From Brachypodius melanocephalos (taxonomy: Eukaryota; Chordata; Aves; Passeriformes; Pycnonotidae), in the NCBI GenBank assembly GCA_013398615.1, contig VZSR01003022.1, positions 3,672,573-3,736,572 of the forward strand: a DNA stretch of 64,000 nt. The letters run 5' to 3'. Every line of letters begins with the position of its first letter. Position 1 is the stretch's first letter. The translations under genes and the position numbers were made by a program. Positions 1 through 13,900 of this stretch are shown here, piece after piece. The notes below the pieces were generated by a model. The model saw nothing but the letters and a program-made list of their open reading frames with translations. It made no database searches and was not told where the DNA came from.

Positions 1-1811
1 CTTCCCTCCTTTTGCTCCAAAGCAGCCTTTCGTTTTAAGAATTTCTCTACTGCAGATTTTTTTTTGCTTGAAAAAAACCACAAAGGGCCCATCCTTTGGA
101 TGCTGGATTTTCCAGCGCTGCAACAGCCCCAAAAGGGCAAAGACCAAGGGGAATAAGGAGTTATAAATGGGGAATTTGAGAAAACTCTGTATGTTGCCTT
201 AAAGCCTCCTCAAATGCTATATTTCTGCCCTCAGCCATGGATCCCTGGAATTCTCCAAGGCTTTCCCAGCTTATTAAAACTTCAGCTCCTATTATGAGCC
301 AGAGGCGAGAAGTTCAGAGGGGTAGGAAATGAGAAATAAAGGGAAGGGAGGTTTAATGAAATGTTTCTAAATGTCAAAAACATCCTGCTCTAGAGAGAGT
401 TTGGTCCAAGGCTGGTAAATAAGCACCTGGCTCCAGAAGATGGAGGTGGTCTTCGCCTTTCTAGACCTCAAAATCATTCAAAATAAGGGAAATGACCCTC
501 TATTCCCTTTTTAATGTACCATGGTGTGGTACAAGATGGGAAGCAAAGGCCAGGCAGCCCAGCCTCAAAGAGCCAGCAAGGCCCAGCCCCAGCCTCTTCA
601 CCCAGGAATAAATGACCTCAAATTTGCAGTTTGGGGAAAACTGATGTTGTTTGTGAGTTCTGACTCAAAACAGCAAATGCCTGTAGCACCCGGGGTGGAG
701 AGAAATGTCCGGTCTGGGGTTTTAACTCTCTTTAGTGCCTGCCCAAATTACCTTAACTAAGCTCCAAGGAAACTTCTGGATAAGAAAGGGCAAGGGAATG
801 GTAGAAAAATAACACAAGATGTTGCAGCTGTCCTAAAATGAGATTTAGGGGGTTTCAGCAGGGCTTTTAGGGAGGCCTCGAGCCGGGCAGAGGCAGGGGG
901 GGATTTGGTCTCAGACCTGGGGAGTGATGGAAAACCCACAAACACCAGTAAAGAGGAGATGGCGTGGCTGGATCCTGGCTCACCACAAGCATCCCTGCTA
1001 ATTAGCAGCTGCTAATCAGGAAAGCTGGGAAGGGGAGGAGGTACAGCCCCCACTGCATCAACCCACACCAATCCCAGCAGCTCCAGAGGACCAAGCCCAC
1101 GTCAAGGCAAAGTCGACTCTGACAAAAACCTTTTCTCTCCCGAGAAGAGGCGCGGAGGCAAAGCCCAGCAGCAGCTGGTGTGGTACAGTACCTGCAACTG
1201 GAGCAGCCCCAGGCGGTGCACAGAGGGAAAAATAGAAATAAATCAACAGACAATGAGAATTAGCTCTTTTTTACAGCCCTGGAAGGAAAAGCAGCTTGCT
1301 AGCTCTGGATAAGATTGGGGGAGCATGCACAGCCCCTCTGGAGATGCAGGGGGATGTTTTGGGGGCTGGAGGGGCTGTCCCCATGCAGTGACCCACCCCT
1401 CTCCCCCAGATGTTCCAGGACTGGGGAGCACAACCCCTTTTCACAGAGTGCTTGAAAGCAGACACAAACTATCTCCATCATAATGCAGCAATCACTGCAA
1501 TTAATTAGTGGCAATCATTATAATTAATTACATAAAATCATCGATATGAAATCCTCAGCCTCAGAGGCTGCTGGGAGGAAGCATCCCCAGAGCAAGGAGC
1601 AGGGAATGGTGTCCCACCAGCCTCTCCCTGTTTGTTGGAGGCTCTGGATATGCCCACATCCCTCCCCCAGGACCAGGACAAGGATGATCCTCCACAAACA
1701 CACCCAGATCTGCAACTCCACAGCTCGGGGTGAGAGCCAGAGCTTGGGACTGCCCTGTGCCTACCCCTGCCTGCCTGGCTTGTCCCTAGCAGCCCAAGGA
1801 CAGACACCCAC
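1..1811 (-). other. MGAT5B intron 11, partial
   Basis: No exon of the gene could be found here in any minus-strand frame. A short AT-rich patch at 1495-1555 contains several TAATTA-type homeodomain core motifs. The rest looks like unremarkable intron. Confidence 0.7.
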
Positions 1812-1942
1812 CTTCCAGATGCTGGCCTCCTTGCCATACACCACGGCCATGCTGCTCACTTTGTTGGCCTTGATCAGCTGCCTCTCGGTCTGGTTGAGCT
1901 CCTCCGACACGAAGCCCATGAAGGAGTTGTCAGGGGTGTGAG
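1812..1942 (-). CDS. MGAT5B: MGAT5B exon 11 (residues 429-472)
   Basis: The acceptor TGTCCACAG precedes 1942; the donor GTGGGTG follows 1812 (131 nt). It encodes HTPDNSFMGFVSEELNQTER through the VVYGKEASIWK block. N445-Q-T is a sequon. SEEL after GFV marks the B paralogue. The exon ends in phase 0. The next expected block (GKEKFLGIL-like) is not in 1-1811, so exon 12 is outside the window. Confidence 0.96.
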
Positions 1943-4900
1943 CTGTGGACACCAAGGGAAGGAGACACGTGGCTGGACAGATGTTTTTTGGAATGTCCCC
2001 AGGGTTGGGGATACAGCCTGAGATGAGCCCAGCTCCAGAGCCTTGCTGGAGCATGGGGGGAAATGGAGCTTGAATCCCTATCCAAGCAGCTCATGAAATC
2101 CAGGCTTCAGAACACACTTGAGCAGCTCTTCACACAGTGAGATGTTTTTAAAGCTGTCAGAGGGGCTTTATCCAGCCAGGAAACAGCAATGCTTGAGTCA
2201 CTCAGCAGCCAGTGGGACACTGGGCTCCTTTCAGACATGCACATCTCCTGTCCATGCCAGAGGCAAATCCCAATCACTGAGCTGCTCTCGCATCAGGAAT
2301 GCCAGCTGAAAGCAAACCAGGCTGTGCAACCAACACCACCCCAGCTGGAAGCTGCTGGCTGTGCCCTGACTGTGCTGGACCTGTGGAAGGAGCCTGGTCT
2401 CTCTCCCTGGATCATTCTGTAGCCCAAGAGGTGTCCCAGCAGGAGCTCCCTGCGGGCAGGGGGAAGCAGGAGCAAAGCCAGGGAGGATGACACTGCCTGA
2501 GCATCACCTTGTGGAGGATCCCAGAGCCCCAGAACCACCCTGGCAGGCATCCACGAATGCCTTAAGTTCTTAGCTTTTATATTTTTCAGATCCTGTACTG
2601 CATTATTGTATAACTCTGAACTCCATATAGAGTGTTAGATAGCTCTTCACATTTTGGTCAGACAAAACAATCCTTCCAGGCATGAGAACTCAGGTCACAA
2701 TCACTGCCTCAGGCCCCAAGAAGTAGAAACAAAAGCTCATTGGGGGAAGCAAACTGGGGAAATGTGACTTCATTACCTGAAGCTGTAATTGTAGGATTAA
2801 CCCCTGATATGCAAATAGACCAAACTTATATCTGTCGGAAGAACTTGTGACTGTTGTCCATCTTGGGTGTAGCCTCTGCGAGGCTTTTGCACTGCCCAAG
2901 GTGTATCTGTTAAAGGCCTTTAAAAAATACACACTTTATCCTTTTAACTCTGTCTAGCCTCTGTTCTAGTGATGCCTTGGGAAGTCTGACCTGAAACAGA
3001 GACTGGACAAAGCTAAGACAAAAAAGTAGGTATTTATTGAAAGGCCTTTAGGGTACACTTTGGGCAGGACAAGAGCCTGGGCAGGAATACACCCAAGGTG
3101 GACCCAAAATGGTCACAAAATGGACAAACAGCCATGAGGTCTTACACTTTGATAAGTTTTGATCCGTTTGTGTATTGGGGTTGAATTGCCCAATTACAGC
3201 TTCAGGTTGTGAAATCCCATCCTTCTTGTTCCTCCCTTCAGCCACCCTTGGTTGTTCTTTTGGGGCTGAAAGTTGTCCTTGGTGTGCAGCAGGAAAAGGA
3301 TTTGTTTTGTGTCCCTACTCTGTGAAGCGAGCTTACTAGCACTGAATGCGAGGCTCAGAATTACACACCTAGGCAGCACAGAATCTGAAAACCATGAAAG
3401 CTAAAACTTGAGGCATCACGAGGTGGCCACCCCAGGCATCACCACTTACGGAACATGGTCATGAACTGCGTGGGCTGCAGGTTCCAGTAGCCCCAGTTGG
3501 TGCGGTAGCCGCGCAGCGTGGCGTACTCCTCGTGGTTGTAGGCAGGCTCTGTCCCAAACGTGTCGATGACCCGCACGCGGCACCTGCGGAGCAGACGCTG
3601 CCTGAGGACACCGGCTGTCCCCAGGAACCTGCTGTCCCTCGTCTGCACCCTGAGCAGAGGGTGCAGCAGCATCCCAAGGAGCCCTTCCCAACACTGCTGG
3701 ACAGGATAATTTCCCTTTGCAGGACCCTCAGCTCCCTGACAGCTGTGAGAGTGATGAACCTCCCAAAGGCTTATTAATGCCTTTCCCAATATCCTGGGAA
3801 TGCTGAGGCAGGCACTACCAGCACAAGGCTGAGGAGAGAAGAGGAACAACAAGCAAAGGAAGAACAAAACAAGCTGAATGCAAGAGCAAATGCATTTATA
3901 ATAAAAGCAATAACGCAGCTTGTCATTTTTCTCTCTAATAAAATTGTGTAGGATAGTGGAAGGGATGGGAAAAAATGTAATAAATAGCAGGTCTATCAGA
4001 ACTAAATTAAATCGCAGAATTTCCTGGCTGGTGATGTACCAGGGGATGATGACATTTGTCTTGATGCTCAAGGAGCCAGGGACAGGGCTCCTTACAAATT
4101 CCCAAGGCTCACACTCCCCTCCATGCTATGCCCACCCCTGGCTGCAAGACTAGAATGGAAGAAAATCTTGCAGGCACCTGCAAGGTTAGGTCTTTCTCCA
4201 GGAGTTTGGGATGACCCTTCACTCAGGATGACCCTGATCTCTTTCTCTTTTTCTCTCTTTTAATGAGGTTTTATCCTAAATATGTGAGACTCAGAATGCC
4301 TCATGCCATGGCAGCAGGGGACACAACAAGGCACCAGCCAGGCAAAAATCAAATGTAAAATCAAAGGGTCAGGCTCCTCAGATTGGTCATTAGCATTACT
4401 CTTTGCTTGCTAATTAATGAAATGGAGAACAAGAGCAGGCAGTGGCTTTGCTTACCTGTATTTCTTAAAGGAGAGCCCCATGTGCTGCTTCATCTGCTGG
4501 AGGCCGTGGTAGTCGGTGTAAATCAGGTCGAAAGGCAGAGGACTGGTCAAGGGGCAGTTCCCCCGTCCTGGAGGCACCCCTAAGTGACTGGGGAGAAGCA
4601 GGAGGGATCAGCCCCCAGCACCACCAGAGCCCTGCAGCACAAACACTCCTCTCCCTGCAGGGCATTGAGCTGGAGCCATCAAACAGCTCCTGTTTGATGG
4701 AGGGGGAGGCAGATTGTTCTCCTCACCCCAGTTTTTATTTCCCAGGCCAAAGATTTGGAGAGTCCTGGTCCCTCCCCATCTTTGCACCTGCTCCAGCTGA
4801 GTTCCTGCTCCTCCCACATGGACTGTGAGGCACAGCATTCCCAGCCAGGGCTCACCAGCATCCCAGTCACCACACAGCCTCCCTTGGACCTCTCTTGTTG

Positions 4901-7900
4901 AAGACACCAGATTTCGTTTACTTTCATTGCAGTCACACCAGTGAGACTTGTAAAGCCACATTTTTCCTCTCCTCTCTGCCTGCAAGGCTCCCAGCTGAGC
5001 CCAAAGCTCCCTGTTCCCAGCTCCACATCCCTCTCAGCACTCCCTGGGAGTGTTTCTCTTATTCCAGTCCTTACCCACCACATCCCAGAGCACTCTCAGC
5101 TTCTCCTTGACTCTGCTGGCAATGCCTGTCCTTGGACTTTGGGCATATTTCATTCATATTTCTCAATTTTGGTCCCATTTATGAAATAATTCCATAAAAC
5201 AGGGGCAGCTGGGCCCTGGGTCTCACTCAGGGGGTTTCCAGACAGTTCCTTACAAACAGCCACACAGCCCCTCTTCCCTCCTCCAGTGGATAAAATGCAT
5301 TATGAAAATCCAGATAAACTTGACTGACTGCAATCTCTTTATCAAGACCATCAGTTACCTTGCTGCCAGGGTGAGATGTGATTAATCCAGCAAGATACAG
5401 GGCTGGTAAACCTGTTCTGTGTCTCCTTCCATTCCCAATTACCTCTGTGAACTGATGAATCCCTCTCTCCAAAGCTGTTCCACCAAGTGTACCACTGATG
5501 TCAGCCTGACAGCCCATCTGCTTGTCTGGACCGTGTTTCCTCCTTCTCAGAAAAAAAAAAACCCTATGACACCTTCCAGCTTCAGCAGGTTTCTCAAAAA
5601 TCCACGTTGCTTGTACTTGTGATTTCCCAGTGCCAGTTTGCTCAGAGGCTGATTCACTCCATGGTTTCAATGCTCTTGTATTTTGTTTTTCCTCCTAAAG
5701 ATTATAATTCCTCATCCTCAAAACTACACTCACACTCGAAAAGCAACAGCATCCTCATGGAAAACCAAACTGCTGAGCTGATTTGGTCCACCCAGGCTGT
5801 CTCACTCCCACCACGCAGTTGTCCCGTTTCGTTCTCAGTCCTTCCAACAAGGCTGAGGAATTCCTGGTTTATTTCACAAGTCTGAGCTCAGACACTGTGA
5901 AATTTCATCCTTTGCTCCTGCCTGCCAGGACGTCTGTCTTTGTTTTCTTCTGGGCTCTTCACTTACTCCAAACCCCTGTTTGGAGATGGGAATTTATCCC
6001 AGCCATGCCTGTAGGTATTTTCTCTTCTTTAAGGAATAAAAGTTCTTGTTAGGTTTTACACTAGCAGGCTTTGAATCTTCCCTTCTCTGTGACCTCTCTT
6101 CCTGGTTCTCTTAATTTCTCTGCATTTTCCCCTCTGAAGCTGAGAATTCCCTTTCCAGCCCTACCTGGGCTTTGTCTGTTCCTCAAATGGACCCACGGCC
6201 CCAGGGTCCATCCTCTGAGGAGCACTTCCATAAGGTCCTCACCCCTTACAGAGCCCTTCAGCATTTCAATAATTTCATTGATTTCTATCAATCCCATGGC
6301 TGTTTCCAGAGGAAATCAATGGCTTTCCCATCCAGGGAAAGCCAAGGGACACAATTATCTCAAGTATTTGCTCTCCAGGCTCTCACTAACCTCAGAAGGG
6401 GCCACACAGAGCCAGAAATTTGTTTGCCATAAGAGATATGATAAAGGGCTCTTGATTGGCTCCTGGCCACACCTCACTCTTCTTCTGAACCTGATCTGGT
6501 GGAAGATGCACCTGCTCATTGCAGGAGTTTGGATCAGAAGACCTTTAAAAGGTCCCGCTGAACTCAGACTTTTTTATGATTCTGATGTGGTTCCAAGTCC
6601 TTGAGCACTGAGCACCAAGATCCTTCTTCCAGCCCCATCCCAACCTAACACCTGTGAAGGGTCACCTCAAACTCCTGACCATGACAAGGACTAGAAAACG
6701 TGGAACAACTCTCTAAATGTGGAACAACCTCGCTGGCCAAAGGCAGGAAAAACAGAGAATTTCAATTTAAGACGAAGAGCTGCTTTTGCAGCTGCTTCAT
6801 TGCTCTTGTCACAAGGAATCTCAGCATCAGCTCAGGGCAGCCTGGCCGAGGATGCCGCAGGAAGAACAGGTTGCAGTTTTGTCGCTTTTATGCACAATTT
6901 TACACGACAGGACTGATTGGGAAGATGGCAGGAATAGAAAGGCTCTCACCTCCTACAGCCACTTCGGTACAATAAATAGGGCAGCAAGGAGACTCAACCT
7001 CCCAAGAAGGCTAGAGGGGAATTTTTAAGCCAGGATTTTGTAGAGATGGAATTCTAAACAACACATTTGCTCACACGGTGCTGCTTTTTCCTCAGTCATC
7101 AGACAAACAGTGACTTACACCAACCTGCGCTGTGGTGGAACCAATCCATAAACCTTATATTTAACTAAAAATCCCCAAACCATTACACTGTGCTTGCAGC
7201 ACACACCATCCTCTAGCTGGTATGTGTCACACAAGCCACTGCACTACAAAATAATCTGTAATTTAAGGAAGCCCTAACCAAGCTTGACGAGGGGCTGCAG
7301 GAGGCAGCAATTAGTGTAACTCATACTGAAGCCTCCAAAAAAGTTCCCACCAGTTGGCAAGAGCAGGTCTGACTCTCCCAGCTCCCATCAGCACTGCAAT
7401 CTGCCACACATCCCCTTTCCAGGTGCTCAGGACTTGCCACATCCATTTATACTCCCTGTGCCATGGCTACGTGGCTGGAATAGCTCTGAGAGCAGGAGCA
7501 GTGGCTTTGAGCAGAACATCTCTTCATTTACCCCCCTTATCCTCCCTAAACACTTTATAACCACTGATTTTAATATTCCACTCATGCAAATCCAGCCTGC
7601 ACCTCTGAGATGGGGGTGGGGGGAGAATTTTTTTTTTTATTCCTCCTTATTTAAACATTCTTTATTCAGGCTTTCATCATTTGCCAGTTAAGTCAACTAA
7701 TTTTCTACTAAACCCAATTTCACTCATGGTTGGAGTGCAATTTCCCTGATTTTTCCTTGTGCCATGTACTATTAATGGCGCTTGAAATTACGCAAATAAA
7801 ATTGATGAGCGCAAACGCCGCCTTCGCCGCCAGCACAGCCCAGGGATCTGCTGCGGAAACCACCCCATCCCAGGCCCTGGGGAAACCTCCCCTCCCAGAT

Positions 7901-10900
7901 CAGCCGTGGGTGGTGAGCAGCTCAGCACCTCTGGCTGGTGATCCAGGGGCTCATCCCATCCCAAATCCCAGCTCAGAACATCGGCCGAGCCCTGGCTCCT
8001 CTCTGGGAGGGAGCAGCCAGAGCCGCTCCGATCCAAGTGGATGCCGAGCTCGCCTCTCCGCCAGCTGCCTCCACCAGCTGTGCCTACTCCAGAATAAATC
8101 TCCAGCAGCTTCTTGTCCTGCTATTTTCCTCTCAGAGGTACTTCAATCAGCCAGAGGCCTGTCCCCTCCCTGGGCACGGTGCAGGCGCTCTGGAGTCAGA
8201 TGACTGCGGGGTTATCTTTATATCCCATTGACCTATTTTCAAATTAACCCAACGTTTCTTTCCACGTTGTCACTCCCGGTGCTGAGAAGTCCAGCACTAA
8301 ATGGATCTCGTGGGTATCTCCTGGCAGCCTGGGCCAATATTCTGTATTATAGTTAATTGCATCTTCTCTGCCCACATCTGCTGCAATCAGCAAGGCTGAG
8401 AGCAGAGCAGGGATCCTGTCCTGGATGCTCCCTCACCTTCTCCATGGCTGCAAGAGCCCAGCAGGCACTGGGATGTTATCCTGGGATGAAAGGGGCCGGA
8501 GCCTGGCCTGAGCAGCTCCCAAGGGTCTGTGACAACCCCATCACAACCAACAAGTGCAAATTTAAGGCCACAAACTGAATATCCTACTGCCTGTCCTCTG
8601 CTCCCAGCTCTTCCCCCTGCTGGAATGAACACTCACTGGAAATGAGGATTTCCAAGCAATTTCAGCACCTGCAATGGTTTCACTTTTGCAAAGTGCGCCT
8701 GGACTGTTTCTCTGGCCCATCATTGATCTTCTATGACACAGCCCTACCCATCCAGGGGGAAGTTCAGTAATCCATTTATTTATTTCCAAGACCTCGGAGA
8801 TGCACAGGATGGTGCCAGAACAAAAACTTCTTTCTGGCCACAGGTTCAGCAAATATGAAGGAGCTTCCCAGGAAAAGAGAAATCAGTACTTGCATTCCTG
8901 CAGGGAGCAGCAGAAACTGAGCACTCACCTGCTGTGGTGCCTGGGCAGACCCTGGGACAGATGGGCTGTTCTCCTGCTGTCCCAGCTGCTCCAGCAGCTC
9001 CAAAAAAAGAAGAAATTCTCCCCTGTGGGGTGGTGAGGCCCTGGCAGAGGCTGCCTGTTGGACTTGAGTCCAGGTTGGACTTGAGTACCAGAAGCACCTG
9101 ATGCTCCATTAAAGGCTGAAGGTTCCTCCCCAGCTGTACAGAGCTGATCAATCCACAGCCTTTCCACGCTGCTCCATCAGGATCACATGGAACTGGCCAC
9201 TTCTGGCTGTTTCCACAAGCAGTTCCTTTCTCTCCCACACAACAGCAGGACTGGTTCTGCCAGCTGGTGAGGGGAGTGAAGCCAGAGCCTGGGCATGGCG
9301 CAGGTTTTCATGTGAACAGATGCAAGACAGAAAGATGGCTTTTATCTGCCAGGAGACAATTAGAAATGTGCTTTCTGGACATGGTGTTTCCATCTGAACA
9401 CCCTTTTTGCAGCCTGAGCACACCTCAGTGAGCGTGGAAAGAGCAGGGAAATCGCAGCTTTTGCTGTGTGCCAGGCACTGAGAGGAGAGTGGGGGCAGTG
9501 GGGGCAGAGCCTCATCCCACCACAGCTCCAGGGCTCCATCCACCCCACCCCAGCACAGGGAGGGGGTTCAGCACCCAAATCACACACTGGCCACAGCAGG
9601 GAAAGGGCTGCCAGCAGCAGATACAGGCACATGCTTCAAATCCAGCACTTTGCCAAGACTAGAATTAAGAGTCCAGAACTTGACACAGGAGCAATTAAGC
9701 TCCGGGAACGCTTTGTAAAGCCCTGACCCCAAGAGGCATCAAATCCCATTTTCTTCGACTTTCTGTCCTCCTTTATGAGCAGTTAATTTCGAGGGGGCCA
9801 TTGAGAAAAGCACCTTTCAGTGCTTTTCTGAACTCCCCAGCAGCTCATGGCTCTGCAGCTCCCTCTCCCCAGCCTTTCCCCCAGCCCCAGAAAAGCAGTT
9901 GGACATGCCAAGATGACCACTCCCATGGCTCAAGGATGAGGGTAGGAGCTGGAGCTTCCAGGAGTGACCCTTGTGCTGCTTCTCCCAGGGAAAAAAGCTG
10001 AGAGGATCCTTCCTGCCTGACCCCAGGGCACGGGTGCTCCAGAGGAAAAGCCTCAGCTTTATTAAAGCTTTTTTTGCGGGCACAGCCATTGCTCCAAAGT
10101 GCTGCTTGTAATTTTCCAGCATCTACTCATGAGCTGCCTCATTAACAACCCAAGTCAGAGCTTTCAGGCACTTCCCACTCCTCGCCTAGCAAGCAACAAC
10201 ACCAACACTGGCCTGGATTCTCACCTCCCTGAAAGCACTTTTGGGTTACCAACACAGCACCGGGGGTCTTCAGCAAGAATCTAGTGTTGGCATTCAAATT
10301 TGGGATGTTTCTTCCCTCCCTGCTTTGAGACAAGGCTCAAAATGATGCTGGCAGCCCACCCAGCACAAATCTCAGGGAGAAAACAGCTCCTGGCTCCCTG
10401 CTCCAGCTCAGCAGTTCGTTTTCCTCCTGGGAACATGCATGGAATGGTTTGGGTTGGAAGGGAACAGATAACTCAGTGTTTCACCCCTTGCATCTCCAGA
10501 GGCACCAGAAGCAGCTCACAAATTGACTGGGAGTACAAAGGAGAACAAACACCTGCACTTAGCTCAACTACAGGAGAAAAAATAGCCCCTGGTAGGACTC
10601 AGCAGTGGAATTCACAGATCTCTAAAGTCTGGAGTGGGTAAAAGATAACCCAAATAAACCAACCCATAAAACTAGGGCTGAGCTCCATGGCTGTGACCTC
10701 AGACCTCACAGGGACATTTGGACGGTGCCGAGCTGAGCTGGGGGTGAAGCCTGCAGATTTCCTGGGCTCCTTCTCTTTGTTCTAGGTTAGTATCCATCCC
10801 TAAACCAGAGGAAGAACCACTTGACGCCCCTGCCCCTCACTGCTGGGCAGGGAGAGGTGCCCAGCACACATGGTCACACTCCCAACAGGTTTTCACCCCC

Positions 10901-13900
10901 AGCCCTCCATCACCAGCTTTTTTTGACCAGTGCCTTACTTCTCCTCCTTCATTTTCCTGATCCTCAGCATTCCTGACCCAATCCAGACCCAATCCACACA
11001 CTGCTGCATTGCAATCAATACAGATGCTAATCATGAACAGCGCTCAGATAACCACTGGCTGAAGTGTATGCAGGCAAATCTTCCAGTGATCCCTTGCCAA
11101 TGATCAATACACGCAGAAAAAGCAGCTCAAAAATTTGAAGAGACAAAAAAAAAATCAGGAGAGAGGTTAATCTGTGCTGAATAATTTATGGGCTCCAGTG
11201 AAGGCTTTGCTGGGTGGGAGCAGCTACAGCTCCCAGCCACAAAAAGAGAAAAGAGCAGGGGTAGCCAAAGAAAAATACACAAGGATGGATTCAACGTTTC
11301 ACACTGCTGGAGCAAAATATCCCCAAACCCACCCCAACACTGCTGCCTGTCCTGCTGCAAGGTCAGCAAGAGGATGGGAGAGGAGAAATTCAGGCCCAGT
11401 CTACAGAGGCACAAAGCTTTGCTGCTTCAGGAGGGTGCAGGGGGGAAAGGGATGAGGAATCAGAGTATCTGGGCTGCCACTTCCCCAGTGACAGGGATTT
11501 AGCTTTGCTGCATCCCTGCAGCCCAGCTCCAGCCCTGTGTGCATCCCTGGCTCTCTGCAACGCCTCCCTAAAGCTGTGGCTACAGGTGAAACCCCCTCCA
11601 GGCTTTAAGGAAGAGCCCAAGATTAACTCTTAGCACACCTCGGGACTAATTACACACGTTCTGCTAAGCCTCCCGCTCGCTCCTGGTCAGGAAAAGCTTT
11701 TCCCAGCACTCCTTAGAGGCAGCAGCCCAGCAGCAGGGATGTTACTGAGATCTGCAGGCACAGACCAGGACTGCTGGCACCACTCTGGTGGACTGCTGGT
11801 CCTCTCCTGGTACAGAACCTCTGCCCCCCTGGTGACACCCACATTAACCCAGCTCTTGATGGGCTGCACAAAGGTGCCAGTGGTGACCCTCCAAGCACTG
11901 GGCTTGGTCTCCAAGGGGACAGAGGGGCTGTGGTTACATCCCCAGGTCCTGCCTCCACTCACCCCAGCTCATCAATTGGAAAATGAGCACTTCATGAGGG
12001 TGTCCAGCATTTAAAAGATCACCAAAGCCAGGCACAGGACATGTGCTCGGGAGGTGGGGACAGTTTCTGGGACACAGAGAAGATGTGCAGCCCCAGCCTG
12101 GCTCACTCATTTCCCATCTCAGCTACGAAGGGGAAGAGACGGAGCTCCCAGGCATCCCAAGGGACACATCCAAATCCACATCAGGAGAGGAGCTCTCATC
12201 GCTGCCAAGTGACGTGGAAGCTCTCAGGGTTCTGGCAAAGGCAAAATACTACAGGCAGCAGGGCAGCTCTCACCAGAGTCACTCACAGAGGGAAACGGGC
12301 GCTGCAAAACCATCCTGTGAGATGCCAGCAGCTCCTTCCCCTCCCTGAACAACCACCATGAGGCTCCTCATTAAAAACACAAACAAGAACCACACAACAA
12401 CACCACCACAACCCTCCCAGCCATTAACTCCTTTCATCCTTCAGTACACGGGTGTTATTTAGCACATCATTCCAGCCGCTTTGAGGAGATGCTGCCTCTT
12501 GCATTAGGACCGGCAGGTTTTTGTGGGCTTTTTTTAAAGTTAATTAGTTAGGAGCTAATTCCATTCATTAATTCTGAATGCTGCAGGGGCGGGGTTGAGG
12601 GTTTTTGTTGTTTTTCTCCAGGATTTTGGGGTTTTTTTCACTCCCTTTTCAACATGGCTCATTATGTGCCCTATGCTGGCTTAGCATCTCCCAAAGCCTG
12701 CCCAGTCCCCGAGGCACCTTCAGGCTCTTCTTGGTTTATAACCCATCTAATTTGCAATTTCCCTGGTACTTGCCCTCTGCCCCGGATGCCTCAGAGGAGG
12801 GGAGCAAACTTTATGAGGTGACAGAAGGCAGCAGTGTCAGCCCAGTAATAACAGAACAGCGTCAGAAGAGAGGAACAGGGCCCACTGCGAGCTTCTCCCT
12901 CTTTTTCCAGCCCCTCTTGGAGACTCTCACCCTGTGTTTCCCCATGTCTCACAGTAGAAAGAGCCATTCTCTCTGTGGGAAATGCCTCCAGCAGCAGCAG
13001 ATCCACCCACAGGTCCCCAAGTCACCTCCAGCACCTCCTGAGGAGGGACAACTTGGGGGCCACCACCCTCTGCAAGGGATGCAGCTTCCACCTGGCAGCC
13101 ACCCCAGCTGCTTGCCTTGTGGTGGAGCAGGGAGGGAGGGAAAGAAAGGGAGGGAGGGAGGGAGGAAGGAAGGAAGGACAGAAACTGCTCAAAGAACACC
13201 AGCACAGCCCCGTGGGTTGAGTGTAGCCATGCATGGTGGGAAGAGCCAGCGACCTGCAGCACACCTGCATCCTGCAGCCACATGTCCACCAGCCCGGCAG
13301 AGAGCATCCCTGGGGAATGGGGTGGGAAAGGGAGCTTTCTGTGGCCAGCTCCAGGCAGGTTTCAGGGGACAGAGGTGATGCTGTGTGCTGGCAGCAGGGA
13401 ACCATTCTGCTCAGATCCAGCGCCGAAGCCACAGGGCAGAGCCCTGCTCCAGATATGGCCCCATCAGCTCCATGCAGAGCATCACTTTACACCAGTCCTG
13501 CCCACTTTCCTGGGGTATAGAAGGATGGGATCTCTCCTAGCCACGATGCTGGTGGTACAGTACAGCACCAGCACTCCCTGAGATGCTGGTGGGCAAAGAG
13601 CCTCCCCTACCCTTTTCAGACATGGTGCTTCCACCCAAGACCTCGATGCAAGCCAGCACCCACCTCTGCAGCTCCTTCAGGGAGACTGTGACCCTCAGGC
13701 TGTGTCCCAGCATGAAGAGGGCAGCCAGGATGTCAGCCCACTGCACCATCTCACCCAGGGGCCCTCCCTTCAGCACCCGTGGGCTGAAAACGTCCCCTGA
13801 CTCCTCCGTCAGGAAGCCAATATGGATCAAGATCTGCAGAGACAAGGACAGGGGTCAGCACTGGGGAAAGGGACAATTTGGGTTTTCCAGCCTGGAGTGA

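Larger units (their letters stand above)
1943..3449 (-). other. MGAT5B intron 10, more than half retroviral LTR
   Basis: Positions 2556-3418 are two related LTRs in opposite orientation (listed separately). The rest, 1943-2555, shows no feature that I recognise. Confidence 0.75.
4588..13663 (-). other. MGAT5B intron 8
   Basis: A 9.1-kb intron. It holds a CR1 3' end at 6484-6590, a possible CR1 scrap near 10437-10475, a purine-rich GGGA/GGAA tract at 13127-13178, and an AT-rich TTAATTAG motif cluster at 12530-12590. The rest of the intron shows no coding exon. Confidence 0.7.

Noticed and set aside
5227..5670. A minus-strand ORF with VYLDFHNAFYPL, faintly like the VYLDFSKAF motif of LINE reverse transcriptases
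   Set aside because: Only this short stretch resembles a reverse transcriptase; the flanking blocks do not follow the CR1 order. It could be a very old LINE scrap, but I cannot support it. A translated search against CR1/L2 proteins would decide.
12605..13378. A 257-codon plus-strand ORF
   Set aside because: It lies in an intron antisense to MGAT5B, overlaps a purine-rich simple repeat, and has no recognisable domain or splice structure.
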